This document shows, one piece after another, positions 53,946 through 62,661 of a DNA stretch of 64,000 nucleotides. The DNA comes from Shewanella maritima (GTDB taxonomy: Bacteria; Pseudomonadota; Gammaproteobacteria; Enterobacterales; Shewanellaceae): positions 3,907,501 through 3,971,500 of the forward strand of contig NZ_CP036200.1 of the NCBI RefSeq assembly GCF_004295345.1. Direction: 5' to 3'. Within the stretch, counting starts at the first letter, position 1, and the number at the start of each line of letters is the position of its first letter. The notes under the pieces are model-generated. The model worked only from the letters and a program-made list of their open reading frames with translations. It did no database searches and had not been told where the DNA came from. The position numbers and the translations under genes were made by a program.

Positions 53946-54587
53946 ATGGAAGTAAACTCATTATTTGCCGTGCCTGTTGCTAGATGTCAAAAAGAGAAAC
54001 CCACGGAATTAAATGATGCTCTTTACAGTTATTTTAAATCGATTCAGGAGCAAGGAGATAAGTATAGGAATGTGATTGGCACACCTACGATACAAAGGAA
54101 CATATTTGAGAGTGAAATGAACTTGTTTTCACATAAAAATGAAGCAGTTCAAGAGCTTCGGCAATACATGTTAGGGTCAATATATCAATTCATAAAAAAC
54201 ATCAAGAGAAGTGACGATCGTTCTGACTACCGCCAAATTATGAATCATACTTGGTTTCACATAACTAGAGATCGTGGATATATTGGCCCCCATAATCACC
54301 CTATGGCAGCTTGGTCAGCGGTTTACTATGTGCGTACAGGTAACCCAGACCCTCGTTATAATGATTCAGGGGCTATACGGTTTTTTAACCCTAATCAAGC
54401 ACTATCTATGTATCGAGACCCATCCAATTCCAATCTTGTACAGCCATACTCGTCAGGATTACGAACTTTGCAACCAAAAGAAGGAGAGTTAGTTATTTTT
54501 CCCTCATACCTTTCCCATGAAGTTGCGCCTTATTATGGCGATTCAGAGCGAGTATGTGTAGCTACCAACTGTTGGGTACAAAATTAA
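53946..54587 (+). CDS. Putative 2OG-Fe(II) oxygenase (TIGR02466-like)
   Basis: 213-aa cytoplasmic protein. HNHPMAAWSAVYYV (about 117-130) and FPSYLSHEVAPYYGDSERVCVATNCWV (about 186-212) give the spaced His residues and distal Arg of a double-stranded beta-helix dioxygenase. This is the pattern of the TIGR02466 family, which uses Fe and 2-oxoglutarate. The second metal residue of a canonical HxD is not obvious (HNHP). The substrate is unknown. It sits between a receptor gene ending in a terminator and the TonB2 operon, with gaps of 213 and 287 bp, so it is probably its own transcript. Confidence 0.6.
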   Translation: MEVNSLFAVPVARCQKEKPTELNDALYSYFKSIQEQGDKYRNVIGTPTIQRNIFESEMNLFSHKNEAVQELRQYMLGSIYQFIKNIKRSDDRSDYRQIMNHTWFHITRDRGYIGPHNHPMAAWSAVYYVRTGNPDPRYNDSGAIRFFNPNQALSMYRDPSNSNLVQPYSSGLRTLQPKEGELVIFPSYLSHEVAPYYGDSERVCVATNCWVQN

Positions 54588-54676
54588 AAGCTCAATCACA
54601 CGTAGGTTTAGTTTATAAAATGGGCGGTATAGTTTAAATTTTGATTCAAAGGCTCATTAGTTAATTTTCAGCAGTT

Positions 54677-54704
54677 CAAATTGTTGACACAGGTCAACAA
54701 TTTG
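54677..54704 (+). promoter_or_regulatory. Perfect inverted repeat over the promoter of the TonB2 operon
   Basis: CAAATTGTTGAC (54677-54688) and GTCAACAATTTG (54693-54704) are perfect inverse copies around ACAG. The left arm contains a consensus -35 (TTGACA, 54684-54689). An AATGAT (54708-54713) 18 bp on could be the -10, so a bound repressor would block the promoter. Confidence 0.7.
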
Positions 54705-54722
54705 TGAAATGATGCGAGCGGG

Positions 54723-54744
54723 TCTATGCCCTAGCTGGCATAGA
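54723..54744 (+). promoter_or_regulatory. Leader hairpin of the TonB2 operon
   Basis: TCTATGCC / GGCATAGA, perfect 8-bp stem with a 6-nt loop, immediately after the likely transcription start and followed by AAAGGG. No T run, so a leader structure rather than a terminator. Confidence 0.5.
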
Positions 54745-54874
54745 AAAGGGAAGAAAAACTAACAATCACAAGAGAAAGATAAACTTAGCTGAATTTAACA
54801 TTTATTAACATGGTAGGTGTTAATGTTACAGCCTTAGTTAAACTTTATAATTCACATCAAATTGGTTGGGAACT

Positions 54875-55657
54875 ATGTCCAAGGTAAGCAATAGAACAAA
54901 AATCGCTACTGCACTTGTTGGCGCGCTGGCACTTGCTGGCAGCAACTTTGCAGTTGCTAACTCTCTTGCCGACGTGCAAAAAGCTGATAGCAAGATCCAT
55001 GCATCTACAGCTGCGTCGCAGAAGAAAGTAGATAAATATTTTGACCAAGCTCAAGATATGTTATTTGAGTACGGCAGTGTTGCTGATGAACGCGAATCAC
55101 TAAAATCTTATAACGATTATGTCGCGGGATTAGTGGCTGACCAAGAAGCTACAATGAAGCTTATCCAAGACGACATCGATGGCGTTGATAAACTGCGTCA
55201 AGGCGTTGTACCACTAATGTTTAAAATGGTTGATGCGCTAGAGCAGTTTATTGCACTAGACCTTCCATTTAACTTAGAAACTCGTCAAGAGCGTGTTCAG
55301 CGTCTAAAAGACATCCTAAACACTGCAGAAGTAACACTTGCTGAAAAATACCGTCTAATTCTAGATGCTTACAACATCGAGCGTGAATACGGTACCAAGC
55401 TAAATGCACAAACTGGTCAGGTTAATATCGATGGTAAAGAAATCTTAGTTGACTTCTTAAACTTCGGTCGTGTCGCACTATACGCACAAAGCCAAGATCA
55501 AAAATCTGCATGGATGTACAACGCAGAAACTAAAGGTTGGGACAAGTTAGAAGCTACTTACCTTCGTAACTTAAGCAAAGCAATTAAGCAGGCTCGCGGT
55601 CAAGGCGCACCTGATATGTTCGCTCTACCTATCCCAGCTGCGGAGGCTGCACAGTAA
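54875..55657 (+). CDS. DUF3450 periplasmic protein, first gene of the TonB2 operon
   Basis: 260 aa with a signal peptide (about 1-28, ending FAVA), then mostly helical coiled coil (about 45-110) and a C-terminal domain with VDFLNFGRVALYAQSQD (about 190-206). This matches DUF3450, a family that is regularly the first gene before TtpC-ExbB-ExbD-TonB. Its role is not proved; a periplasmic partner of TtpC is plausible. ATG 54875 is preferred to an upstream TTG at 54866. The TAA stop shares a base with the next ATG (TAATG), so translation is coupled. Confidence 0.85.
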   Translation: MSKVSNRTKIATALVGALALAGSNFAVANSLADVQKADSKIHASTAASQKKVDKYFDQAQDMLFEYGSVADERESLKSYNDYVAGLVADQEATMKLIQDDIDGVDKLRQGVVPLMFKMVDALEQFIALDLPFNLETRQERVQRLKDILNTAEVTLAEKYRLILDAYNIEREYGTKLNAQTGQVNIDGKEILVDFLNFGRVALYAQSQDQKSAWMYNAETKGWDKLEATYLRNLSKAIKQARGQGAPDMFALPIPAAEAAQ

Positions 55658-57012
55658 TGAAAAAGTTTATCTCTACAGCAATCGTTGCTGCTACTATTTC
55701 ACTAACCTCAGGTATGGTTAGTGCGGCAGATGCACCTAAGACAATTGATCAGCTATTGCAGCAAGTTCAAAAAGACCGTGCAGATGCAAACAAAACCAAT
55801 AAAAAGCGTGAAGCTGAGTTCTTAAACGAACGTGGTGACAAAGCGGCTTTACTAAAGCGTGAAAAAGCGGCTTTAGCTGCTGAAGTTCAACGTGGTAAAG
55901 ATCTTGCGCAAGCGTTTACCGACAACGAGCGTAAAATTGCTCAACTAGAAGAAGACCGTAAAATTGCTCAAGGTGACTTGGGTGAAATGTTCGGTGTTGT
56001 TAAAGGTGAAGCTGGTGATTTCGCTGGTAAGCTTGTTGGTTCAAATGTAACTGCACAATTCCCAGGTCGTGATACTTTTATCGCCGAGCTAGGTGCACGT
56101 AAAGAGCTTCCTAAGATTCACGAACTAGAAAAATTCTGGGAAGACCAGCTTTTCGAAATGGTTCAATCGGGTAAAGTTGTTAAATTCAACGCTGACGTAA
56201 CTGGTCTTGACGGTGGTGTTCGCAATACCGAAGTGACTCGTGTTGGTGCTTACAACCTACTTGCTGACGGTCAATACGTTGTATATAACGCTGACCTAGG
56301 TCTAATCCAAGAGCTTTCTCAACAGCCTGGTGCAGAACAAGTTTCGAGCGTTAAGTCTTTCAACAATGCGACTTCTGGTTACGAAAAACTATTCGTTGAC
56401 CCGGCTCGCGGTGTTCTGCTAAGCGTATTCACTCAAAAAGCGACGATTGAAGAGCGTATCGAAGCGGGTGGTACTATTGGTTACATCATTATCGGTCTTC
56501 TTATCTTCGGTGCACTTATTGCTATTGAGCGTCTAATCAAACTATACGTAGTTGGTGCTCAAGTTAGCCGTCAACGTAAAGATATCGAAAATCCAGGTAA
56601 CAACCCACTTGGTCGTATCTTACAGACTTACCAAGATAACAAAGACGTTGATGTTGAAACGCTTGAGTTAAAACTTGACGAAGCTATCTTGAAAGAAACA
56701 CCTGCGCTTGAAGCTCGTATTTCTATTATCAAGGTTCTAGCGGCTATCGCGCCAATGATGGGTCTACTAGGTACAGTTACCGGTATGATCGCAACCTTCC
56801 AAACAATTCAGTTGTTCGGTACGGGTGACCCACGTCTAATGGCGGGTGGTATTTCTATGGCTCTTATGACTACCGTACAAGGTCTTGTTGCTGCACTACC
56901 ATTGATGCTTATGCATGCAATCGTAATCGCTCGTAGTAAGTCTGTTGTTCAAGTTCTAGAAGAGCAAAGTGCCGGCTTGGTTGCTGAGCACGCTGAGAAG
57001 AGGAACGCGTAA
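55657..57012 (+). CDS. ttpC: TtpC-type MotA/TolQ/ExbB family proton channel with periplasmic domain
   Basis: 451 aa. A signal peptide (about 1-24) is followed by a long charged periplasmic region with coiled coil (about 35-110). A membrane segment (IGYIIIGLLIFGALIAIE, about 272-289) precedes the ExbB-like channel domain with APMMGLLGTVTGMIATFQ and GISMALMTTVQGLVAALPLML. In Vibrio, TtpC is required for TonB2-driven import. It overlaps the preceding and following genes by one or a few bases, giving tight stoichiometric coupling. Confidence 0.92.
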   Translation: MKKFISTAIVAATISLTSGMVSAADAPKTIDQLLQQVQKDRADANKTNKKREAEFLNERGDKAALLKREKAALAAEVQRGKDLAQAFTDNERKIAQLEEDRKIAQGDLGEMFGVVKGEAGDFAGKLVGSNVTAQFPGRDTFIAELGARKELPKIHELEKFWEDQLFEMVQSGKVVKFNADVTGLDGGVRNTEVTRVGAYNLLADGQYVVYNADLGLIQELSQQPGAEQVSSVKSFNNATSGYEKLFVDPARGVLLSVFTQKATIEERIEAGGTIGYIIIGLLIFGALIAIERLIKLYVVGAQVSRQRKDIENPGNNPLGRILQTYQDNKDVDVETLELKLDEAILKETPALEARISIIKVLAAIAPMMGLLGTVTGMIATFQTIQLFGTGDPRLMAGGISMALMTTVQGLVAALPLMLMHAIVIARSKSVVQVLEEQSAGLVAEHAEKRNA

Positions 57013-57539
57013 TGATGCTATACCTGATGGACATCTGGGATTCCGTCAGGGGCTTCATGGCCACCGGAGGCGACGTCCTCTGGTTGGTTGCGGCAGTGCT
57101 ATTCCTAATGTGGGTACTAATGCTTGAGCGTTTTTGGTATGTAAACTTTACAGCACCATCAATTCACAAAAACATTATCGAAACATGGAATAACAGAGAG
57201 GACTCAACCTCTTGGTATGCGCACCGTATCCGTGAAGCTTGGGTATCCCAAGCGAAGCAAGATATGAATGCTCGTATGCTGATCATCAAAACACTAGTAG
57301 CGACCTGTCCTATGATTGGTCTACTAGGTACCGTAACCGGGATGATTCAAGTATTCGACGTGATGGCAGTACATGGTACGAGTAACGCTCGTATGATGGC
57401 AGCTGGTATTTCAATGGCGACAATGCCGACTATGGCAGGAATGGTCGCTGCTCTATCGGGTGTTTTCTTTAGCACACGTTTAGACGCAAAAATGAAAATC
57501 AGTATTGAAAAGCTAAAAGATAGCTTGCCTCACCACTAG
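57012..57539 (+). CDS. exbB: ExbB2 proton channel subunit
   Basis: 175 aa with three membrane segments (about 18-40, 95-115, 130-150) and the MotA/TolQ/ExbB core: CPMIGLLGTVTGMIQVFDVM and GISMATMPTMAGMVAALSGVFF. It forms the inner-membrane channel with ExbD that turns the proton gradient into TonB motion. The ATG overlaps the ttpC stop (TAATG), with a second ATG 3 nt on as alternative start. It is the shorter ExbB of the TonB2-type systems. Confidence 0.94.
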   Translation: MMLYLMDIWDSVRGFMATGGDVLWLVAAVLFLMWVLMLERFWYVNFTAPSIHKNIIETWNNREDSTSWYAHRIREAWVSQAKQDMNARMLIIKTLVATCPMIGLLGTVTGMIQVFDVMAVHGTSNARMMAAGISMATMPTMAGMVAALSGVFFSTRLDAKMKISIEKLKDSLPHH

Positions 57540-57553
57540 AGAGAGTATTTAAA

Positions 57554-57958
57554 ATGTCACGTAAAAAGCACTCAAGTGTAGAAGAAGAAGCACAAGTAGA
57601 TATGACACCGATGCTTGACATCGTATTCATCATGTTGATCTTCTTCATTGTAACAACGTCGTTTATCAAGCCATCTGGCCTTGACTATAAGAAGCCTGAG
57701 GCTTCTACAGCGACAACTCAAAAATCTGCAAACATCTTTATCGGTGTAAGCAATACTGGTGTCATCAAGATGGAAAACCGTCAGGTTGATATCGAGCGTG
57801 TGACTGCAAACGTTGAGCGTATGCTTGCCGAGTCACCTGAAGCATCAGTATTAATTGAAGCAGACAAAGAAGCCGAACATGGCCTTGTTATCAAGGTTAT
57901 GGATAACGTGAAGAAAGCGGGTATCGACAAGATCTCGGTTTCTGCGGGGAAAGACTAA
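57554..57958 (+). CDS. exbD: ExbD2 energy-transducing subunit
   Basis: 134 aa with a short cytoplasmic N-tail, one membrane helix (MLDIVFIMLIFFIVTTSF, about 20-37) preceded by VDMTPMLD with the conserved proton-carrying Asp (Asp22), and a periplasmic domain ending ...KKAGIDKISVSAG. A standard ExbD/TolR. It is 14 nt after exbB2, with AGAGAG as Shine-Dalgarno, and 1 nt before tonB2. Confidence 0.95.
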   Translation: MSRKKHSSVEEEAQVDMTPMLDIVFIMLIFFIVTTSFIKPSGLDYKKPEASTATTQKSANIFIGVSNTGVIKMENRQVDIERVTANVERMLAESPEASVLIEADKEAEHGLVIKVMDNVKKAGIDKISVSAGKD

Positions 57959-57959
57959 T

Positions 57960-58574
57960 ATGTTGAGAGCAATAGTATCACTCATTATAGGTGCTGCTGT
58001 TACTTTCGGCCTGTTTGTCTTCATGGCCTTCTTGGTCGGTGGCGGCGCTAAGCGCGCCGACACCTCTACTGATACTCCTGTAATTGAGATCAGTATGGAA
58101 CAGCAGGATACGAAAGTGCAGGATAAGCCTAGGGTAAAACCTAAGCCACCTACACCACCTGAGCAGCCACCTTTGCCGGACACACCTCCGCCAGAAAGTT
58201 CGTCAGACATCGATACTAGTATGTCTTTCAACATGGGCAGCGTTGCTTCAGGCGGTGTGAACACCGGATTCAAACTGGGTAACATGATGACTCGTGATGG
58301 CGACGCTACACCTATCGTCCGTATTGAGCCACAATATCCGATTGCTGCAGCTCGTGATGGTAAAGAAGGTTGGGTACAGCTTTCATTCACCATTAACGAA
58401 GTCGGCGGCGTTGAAGATGTAAAAGTTATCAAAGCTGAGCCAAAGCGCTTATTCAACCGTGAAGCGATTCGCGCTTTGAAAAAGTGGAAATACAAGCCTA
58501 AGATTGTTGATGGCAAACCGCTAAAACAACCTGGCATGACAGTTCAACTAGACTTCACACTGAGTCAGGGATAA
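57960..58574 (+). CDS. tonB2: TonB2 energy-transducing protein
   Basis: 204 aa. An N-terminal membrane anchor (about 4-28) precedes a Pro-rich spacer (KPRVKPKPPTPPEQPPLPDTPPP, about 58-80) spanning the periplasm. The C-terminal TonB domain has RIEPQYPIAAARDGKEGWVQLSFTINEVGGVEDVKVIKAEP and AIRALKKWKYKPKIVDGKP. The short spacer and the place after ttpC-exbB-exbD are those of TonB2. It would contact receptors such as the one upstream. Only one base separates it from exbD2. Confidence 0.94.
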   Translation: MLRAIVSLIIGAAVTFGLFVFMAFLVGGGAKRADTSTDTPVIEISMEQQDTKVQDKPRVKPKPPTPPEQPPLPDTPPPESSSDIDTSMSFNMGSVASGGVNTGFKLGNMMTRDGDATPIVRIEPQYPIAAARDGKEGWVQLSFTINEVGGVEDVKVIKAEPKRLFNREAIRALKKWKYKPKIVDGKPLKQPGMTVQLDFTLSQG

Positions 58575-58584
58575 GGAGGCGACA

Positions 58585-59829
58585 ATGCAAAAAGTTACTA
58601 AATTAGCTAGCGTATTAATGCTTTCTTTATGTGGCTCTATGGTCGCAACTACAGCTACTGCTGCTGAGAAGTGTCCGATTGATAAGCGTCAGTCTAAAGC
58701 TGTTGGGGCTAGTGCTGCTAAGAAAGTTCAAAAGTCTTTTGAAGCCTACACTGAAGGAAATGTTGACGAAGCGATTGCGATCCTTCTAGAGGCAAACCCA
58801 AAGAATGATTTTGACAAAGCGTATATTGCTCGAATGTTGGGCAACTTTTACGCTGAAAAAGGTCAAATGAAAACTGCGGTTAAGTACCTTAAGACTGCTG
58901 TTGAAGCTGATGTTCTTGGCGGTACTGACCATGGTGCAACGTTACGTCTGTACGCTGATTTGCTGCTGCAAGAGAAGCGCTTTAAAGAGGCAATTCCTTA
59001 TTATTACAAGTGGATGGAATTCACATGTAAAGAGGAAGCACAAATTTACCGTCGTATTGGTATTGCGCACAGCGAGCTAAAAGAATGGGACAAAGTGCTT
59101 AAAGTTGCTGATAAAGGTATCGAGCTGAGTGAAAAACCTGACAAAGGTTTATATCAGATGAAACTGACTGCTTACTTTAACCAGAAGAACTATAAGCAAG
59201 CAGTAAAGATCCTTGAAACTATGGTGCCGTTATTCCAAGACGATAAACGTCTTTGGGTTCAGTTAGCTCAGTTCTACTTGATGACAGAAGATTACGACCG
59301 CTCACTAGCGACGTATGACCTTGCATACAAGAATGGCTTCTTAGAGACTGCTGGCAACATTACTCGTTTGTCGCAGCTTCTTGCTCAAAAAGGTTCACCT
59401 TATCAAGGTGCTAAAATCTTCGAAAAGCACATGAAGTCAGGTCTTATCGAGAAGAATAAAAAGAACTACACCATCTTAGCTGGTTTCTATCATTCTGCTA
59501 AAGAATTGAAGCAAGCGGCAAGTTACTACGGTATCGCGGCTGAGTACGATAATGATGGCGAGTTATTGCTTAAGCAGGGGCGTATTTTAGTTCTTGATCA
59601 GAAGCAAAAACAAGCTATCCCCGTTCTCAAGAAAGCACTTGATGCTGGTCTTGATAATCCTGGTGAAGCTCAGTTTGAGTTAGCGTTAGCTCACTTAACG
59701 TTGAAGCAATATAAGTCTGCTTATCAACGTGCGGTACTAGCAGCTAAAGATAACAAGACTAAACGTTCAGCTAACAGCTATATTTCTTACATCAAAGAAA
59801 AAGCACGTATCCATAACGTTACTTTGTAA
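58585..59829 (+). CDS. TPR-repeat periplasmic protein, last gene of the TonB2 operon
   Basis: 414 aa with a signal peptide (about 1-27, ending TATAA), then tandem tetratricopeptide-like helical pairs (about 50-400; for example DKAYIARMLGNFYAEKGQMKTAVKYLKTAVE). Such a gene is often the last of TonB2/TtpC operons; the role is probably protein-protein contact with the TonB complex or its receptors, not established. It starts 10 nt after tonB2 with GGAGGC as a strong Shine-Dalgarno, and a terminator follows. Confidence 0.88.
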   Translation: MQKVTKLASVLMLSLCGSMVATTATAAEKCPIDKRQSKAVGASAAKKVQKSFEAYTEGNVDEAIAILLEANPKNDFDKAYIARMLGNFYAEKGQMKTAVKYLKTAVEADVLGGTDHGATLRLYADLLLQEKRFKEAIPYYYKWMEFTCKEEAQIYRRIGIAHSELKEWDKVLKVADKGIELSEKPDKGLYQMKLTAYFNQKNYKQAVKILETMVPLFQDDKRLWVQLAQFYLMTEDYDRSLATYDLAYKNGFLETAGNITRLSQLLAQKGSPYQGAKIFEKHMKSGLIEKNKKNYTILAGFYHSAKELKQAASYYGIAAEYDNDGELLLKQGRILVLDQKQKQAIPVLKKALDAGLDNPGEAQFELALAHLTLKQYKSAYQRAVLAAKDNKTKRSANSYISYIKEKARIHNVTL

Positions 59830-59852
59830 CATTAGATACTACGCGATAGCAT

Positions 59853-59881
59853 TAAAAAAGCCCCAGATTTGGGGCTTTTTT
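59853..59881 (+). terminator. Terminator of the TonB2 operon
   Basis: AAAAAAGCCCCA / TGGGGCTTTTTT, 5-nt loop. A strong symmetric hairpin. Confidence 0.93.
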
Positions 59882-60099
59882 GTGTTTGTAGAGGGAAGAA
59901 TTCGTCTCAGGTTCTTTATAGGGTCAAATCGCGACTAAAATTGTTTTATCTATATCTTGTATGTTTTCTTCGCTGTAAAAACATCATACGAGTTGGTTTA
60001 GTTTATGGCGTTTGTTCTGCATTCGCCGTGACTCTTTCCCTCAAAGCAACTTATTTAGCTTTGTCCTAAACAGTAATGAGTAGCAGCTGCTTTTTTATG

Positions 60100-60612
60100 T
60101 TATTGAACTCTTATCATTTTATGGTGCTGATCATCATGCGTGTTGTCCAATGCGCTTGATAGCTGCTCTACATCAACAAACAGCTTTTCAATATTTAAAT
60201 TTTTGTTTGGTTGACACACGCCTGCAGCAACCTTGTAGTCGATCGTAAATTTGTGGTCTTTAGCGTGATTTGCTAAGAACTGATTAATCTGCTCATCAAT
60301 TCTCTGTAGAACTACTTTAGTGCCCTCATCATCAACATTAAACAATCCTAGCGCGAAATGGTTGGTATCTAACCTGGCGATGAGGTCTGTCGCTCTGAGC
60401 AATGCTTCTTCAACTTGGTTAGTAAATAATTCTAACAAATGAGGTTGCTTAACAGTTTCATGTATGTGCGGGCACAGATACAATAACGCCAAGCTTTGTT
60501 TTTCGCGTAAATGACGATGCCATTCGCGGTTAAACACTTCCATAAAATAGTTTTGATTGTATACCCCAGTTTCTGGGTCACGAAAGCTAGAGTTTCTGAA
60601 TGAATAGATCAT
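60100..60612 (-). CDS. Degenerate GGDEF-domain protein
   Basis: 170-aa single-domain protein. DPETGVYNQNYFMEVFNREWHRHLREKQSLALLYL aligns with the start of GGDEF domains (D-x-L-T-G-L-x-N-R). The catalytic loop expected as R-(Y/L)-GGDEF-A reads RLDTNHFAL (about 94-102), and the i-site-like RxxD before it is partly kept (RATDLIARLD). It is not expected to make c-di-GMP; a binding or scaffold role is possible. ATG 60612 has GGAG 7 nt upstream; a TTG 15 nt earlier is less likely. Convergent with the TPR gene. Confidence 0.75.
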   Translation of the reverse strand: MIYSFRNSSFRDPETGVYNQNYFMEVFNREWHRHLREKQSLALLYLCPHIHETVKQPHLLELFTNQVEEALLRATDLIARLDTNHFALGLFNVDDEGTKVVLQRIDEQINQFLANHAKDHKFTIDYKVAAGVCQPNKNLNIEKLFVDVEQLSSALDNTHDDQHHKMIRVQ

Positions 60613-60685
60613 GGACGCACTCCGCAATAAGTCTATTCAAATTATAGATTCAAATTTAAGTACTTGCTGAAAAAGGAATAATAAT

Positions 60686-62521
60686 ATGAAAAGGTCATCG
60701 ATAGCGTTAGCAGTAGCGTCGCTTATCGCTCTTCAAGGGTGTTCGAAAGAAGAATCGACAAGTGTTAGCGTGCAGCAACCTACTAAGCAGGTCGCAACAG
60801 AAACAGCTCAAGAGGTGACTCAATCGCAAGTTTACCTCGATATGGTTGATCAGTATTTTAAAGATGTTTTAGCGCTTGAGCCTATTTATGCAACGTTTGT
60901 CGGGGTTAATGATTATAACGATCAGTTTGGTGGCAGCTTAACCGAAGCTTACCTAAAGCAGCGTCATGATTTAAACAGTCGTTACCTTTCACAAGCGAAA
61001 AAGATCGACGCCACACAGCTAAGTGCAGATTTAAAATTAAGTCATAGCATGTTTATGTATGACCGAGATTTAGAGCTAAAGAGCGAAGCTTACCCTGCCT
61101 ATTACTTACCTATTAACCAATTCTATAGCACTGTATTTACTATGGTTCAGCTTGGTTCTGGTGAGAGTGCTCAGCCATTCAATACGGTCGAAGATTATCG
61201 TAATTGGTTATCGCGCTTAAAAGGCTTTATTGGTTGGATTGAGTTAGCGCAGCAGCGTATGCAGCAAGGTATTGACAATAAAGTTGTCTTGCCACGTACC
61301 CTTGTCGAGCGAATTGTACCGCAGCTTGATGCCCAGCTGGTTGCTAAAGCAGAAGATAGTCTTTTCTTTGCGCCAATTGAAAAGTTGCCGGAGTCATTTT
61401 CAGAGCAAGAGCGCGTCGAACTTACCAAAGCATATGCCGAGCTTATCGAACAATCTTTGCTTCCTAGCTTGACTCAACTGCGTAATTTCGTAAAAGACAC
61501 CTATTTACCTAACGCTCGTGGCACCGATGGTTGGTCTGGGTTACCTAACGGTAAAGCTTGGTATCAAATGCTCGCTAACCAGCACACCACAACCGAGTTA
61601 CCGGTTGATGAAATCCACCAAATTGGTTTAAGCGAGGTTGCACGCATCTTGTCAGAAATGGATAAAGTCCGCGAGCAAGTGGGCTTTGAAGGTGACTTAA
61701 CTGCATTTTTCGCTTCTCTGTCATCAGAGCCGGAGTATTTCTTTACGGAAAAGCAAGATCTTGTTGATGGTTACATGGCGCTAAAAGATGAGATCAATGC
61801 CGTGTTGCCTAAGTACTTTAACGTGATGCCTAAAGCTGACTATGTGGTTAAGCCAGTTGAAAGCTTCAGAGAAAAGTCGGCAGCTGGTGCGTCTTACCAA
61901 TCTCCCGCAGTCGATGGCTCACGTCCAGGTGTATTCTACATCAATACCTACAACCTAAAAGCGCAGCCTAAATGGGGAATGATGACTTTGTCACTGCATG
62001 AAGCGGCTCCTGGTCACCACTTCCAAATTGCCATTAAGCAAGAGTTAGAGGGCGTACCTGAGTTCCAACGTTTCAAGGGGTACACCGCCTTTGAAGAAGG
62101 TTGGGCGCTTTATGCTGAATACCTTGGTATTGAAATGGGTTTATTTACCGATCCATATCAGTACTTCGGCAAGCTTTCTGATGAAATGCTACGTGCAATG
62201 CGCCTGGTTGTTGATACAGGCTTACACGCAAAGGGCTGGAGCCGTGAGCAGGCGATTCAATATATGAAGGATAACTCACCGATGGCTGAGTCTGATATCA
62301 AGGCTGAAGTCGAGCGCTATATGGCTATCCCAGGGCAAGCACTTTCATACAAGGTTGGGCAATTAACCATCTTGAAGCTTCGTGAGCAAGCAGAGCAACA
62401 GTTAGGAGATAAGTTCGACCTGAAGGGCTTCCATGACCAAATCCTGACAACAGGATCTTTGCCAATGGCGGTCATGGAGCAAAAGGTTTCTGATTGGATC
62501 AAGGCTGAGCAAGCTAAATAA
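60686..62521 (+). CDS. DUF885 family lipoprotein, putative metallopeptidase
   Basis: 611 aa with a lipoprotein signal: LIALQGC, Cys19 as anchor, followed by SKEE, which should favour outer-membrane location. The DUF885 domain has the metallopeptidase-like HEAAPGHHFQ motif (about 437-446), a downstream Glu-rich GYTAFEEGWALYAEYLG (third zinc ligand region) and the conserved GVFYINTYN before them. DUF885 is related to M32/M3-like peptidases; substrate unknown. The ATG follows AAAAAGGAATAATAAT with a good Shine-Dalgarno. Monocistronic. Confidence 0.88.
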   Translation: MKRSSIALAVASLIALQGCSKEESTSVSVQQPTKQVATETAQEVTQSQVYLDMVDQYFKDVLALEPIYATFVGVNDYNDQFGGSLTEAYLKQRHDLNSRYLSQAKKIDATQLSADLKLSHSMFMYDRDLELKSEAYPAYYLPINQFYSTVFTMVQLGSGESAQPFNTVEDYRNWLSRLKGFIGWIELAQQRMQQGIDNKVVLPRTLVERIVPQLDAQLVAKAEDSLFFAPIEKLPESFSEQERVELTKAYAELIEQSLLPSLTQLRNFVKDTYLPNARGTDGWSGLPNGKAWYQMLANQHTTTELPVDEIHQIGLSEVARILSEMDKVREQVGFEGDLTAFFASLSSEPEYFFTEKQDLVDGYMALKDEINAVLPKYFNVMPKADYVVKPVESFREKSAAGASYQSPAVDGSRPGVFYINTYNLKAQPKWGMMTLSLHEAAPGHHFQIAIKQELEGVPEFQRFKGYTAFEEGWALYAEYLGIEMGLFTDPYQYFGKLSDEMLRAMRLVVDTGLHAKGWSREQAIQYMKDNSPMAESDIKAEVERYMAIPGQALSYKVGQLTILKLREQAEQQLGDKFDLKGFHDQILTTGSLPMAVMEQKVSDWIKAEQAK

Positions 62522-62661
62522 AGTAAATTTAAGCACTGGCACTTGTCATTAAGTTGTCATGATGTCAGTGTTTATTGTTGATGAGTAGAAATTAGCAAAT
62601 AACAGGCTGGTCAAAAAGATTGGCCGACAATTGACTGAGTGATAAATAACAGGAGCTCGAC

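Noticed and set aside
57851..58537. 228-codon frame antisense to exbD2 and tonB2
   Set aside because: It lies fully opposite two well-supported genes and its composition follows from the Pro-rich TonB linker. No homology or start signal.
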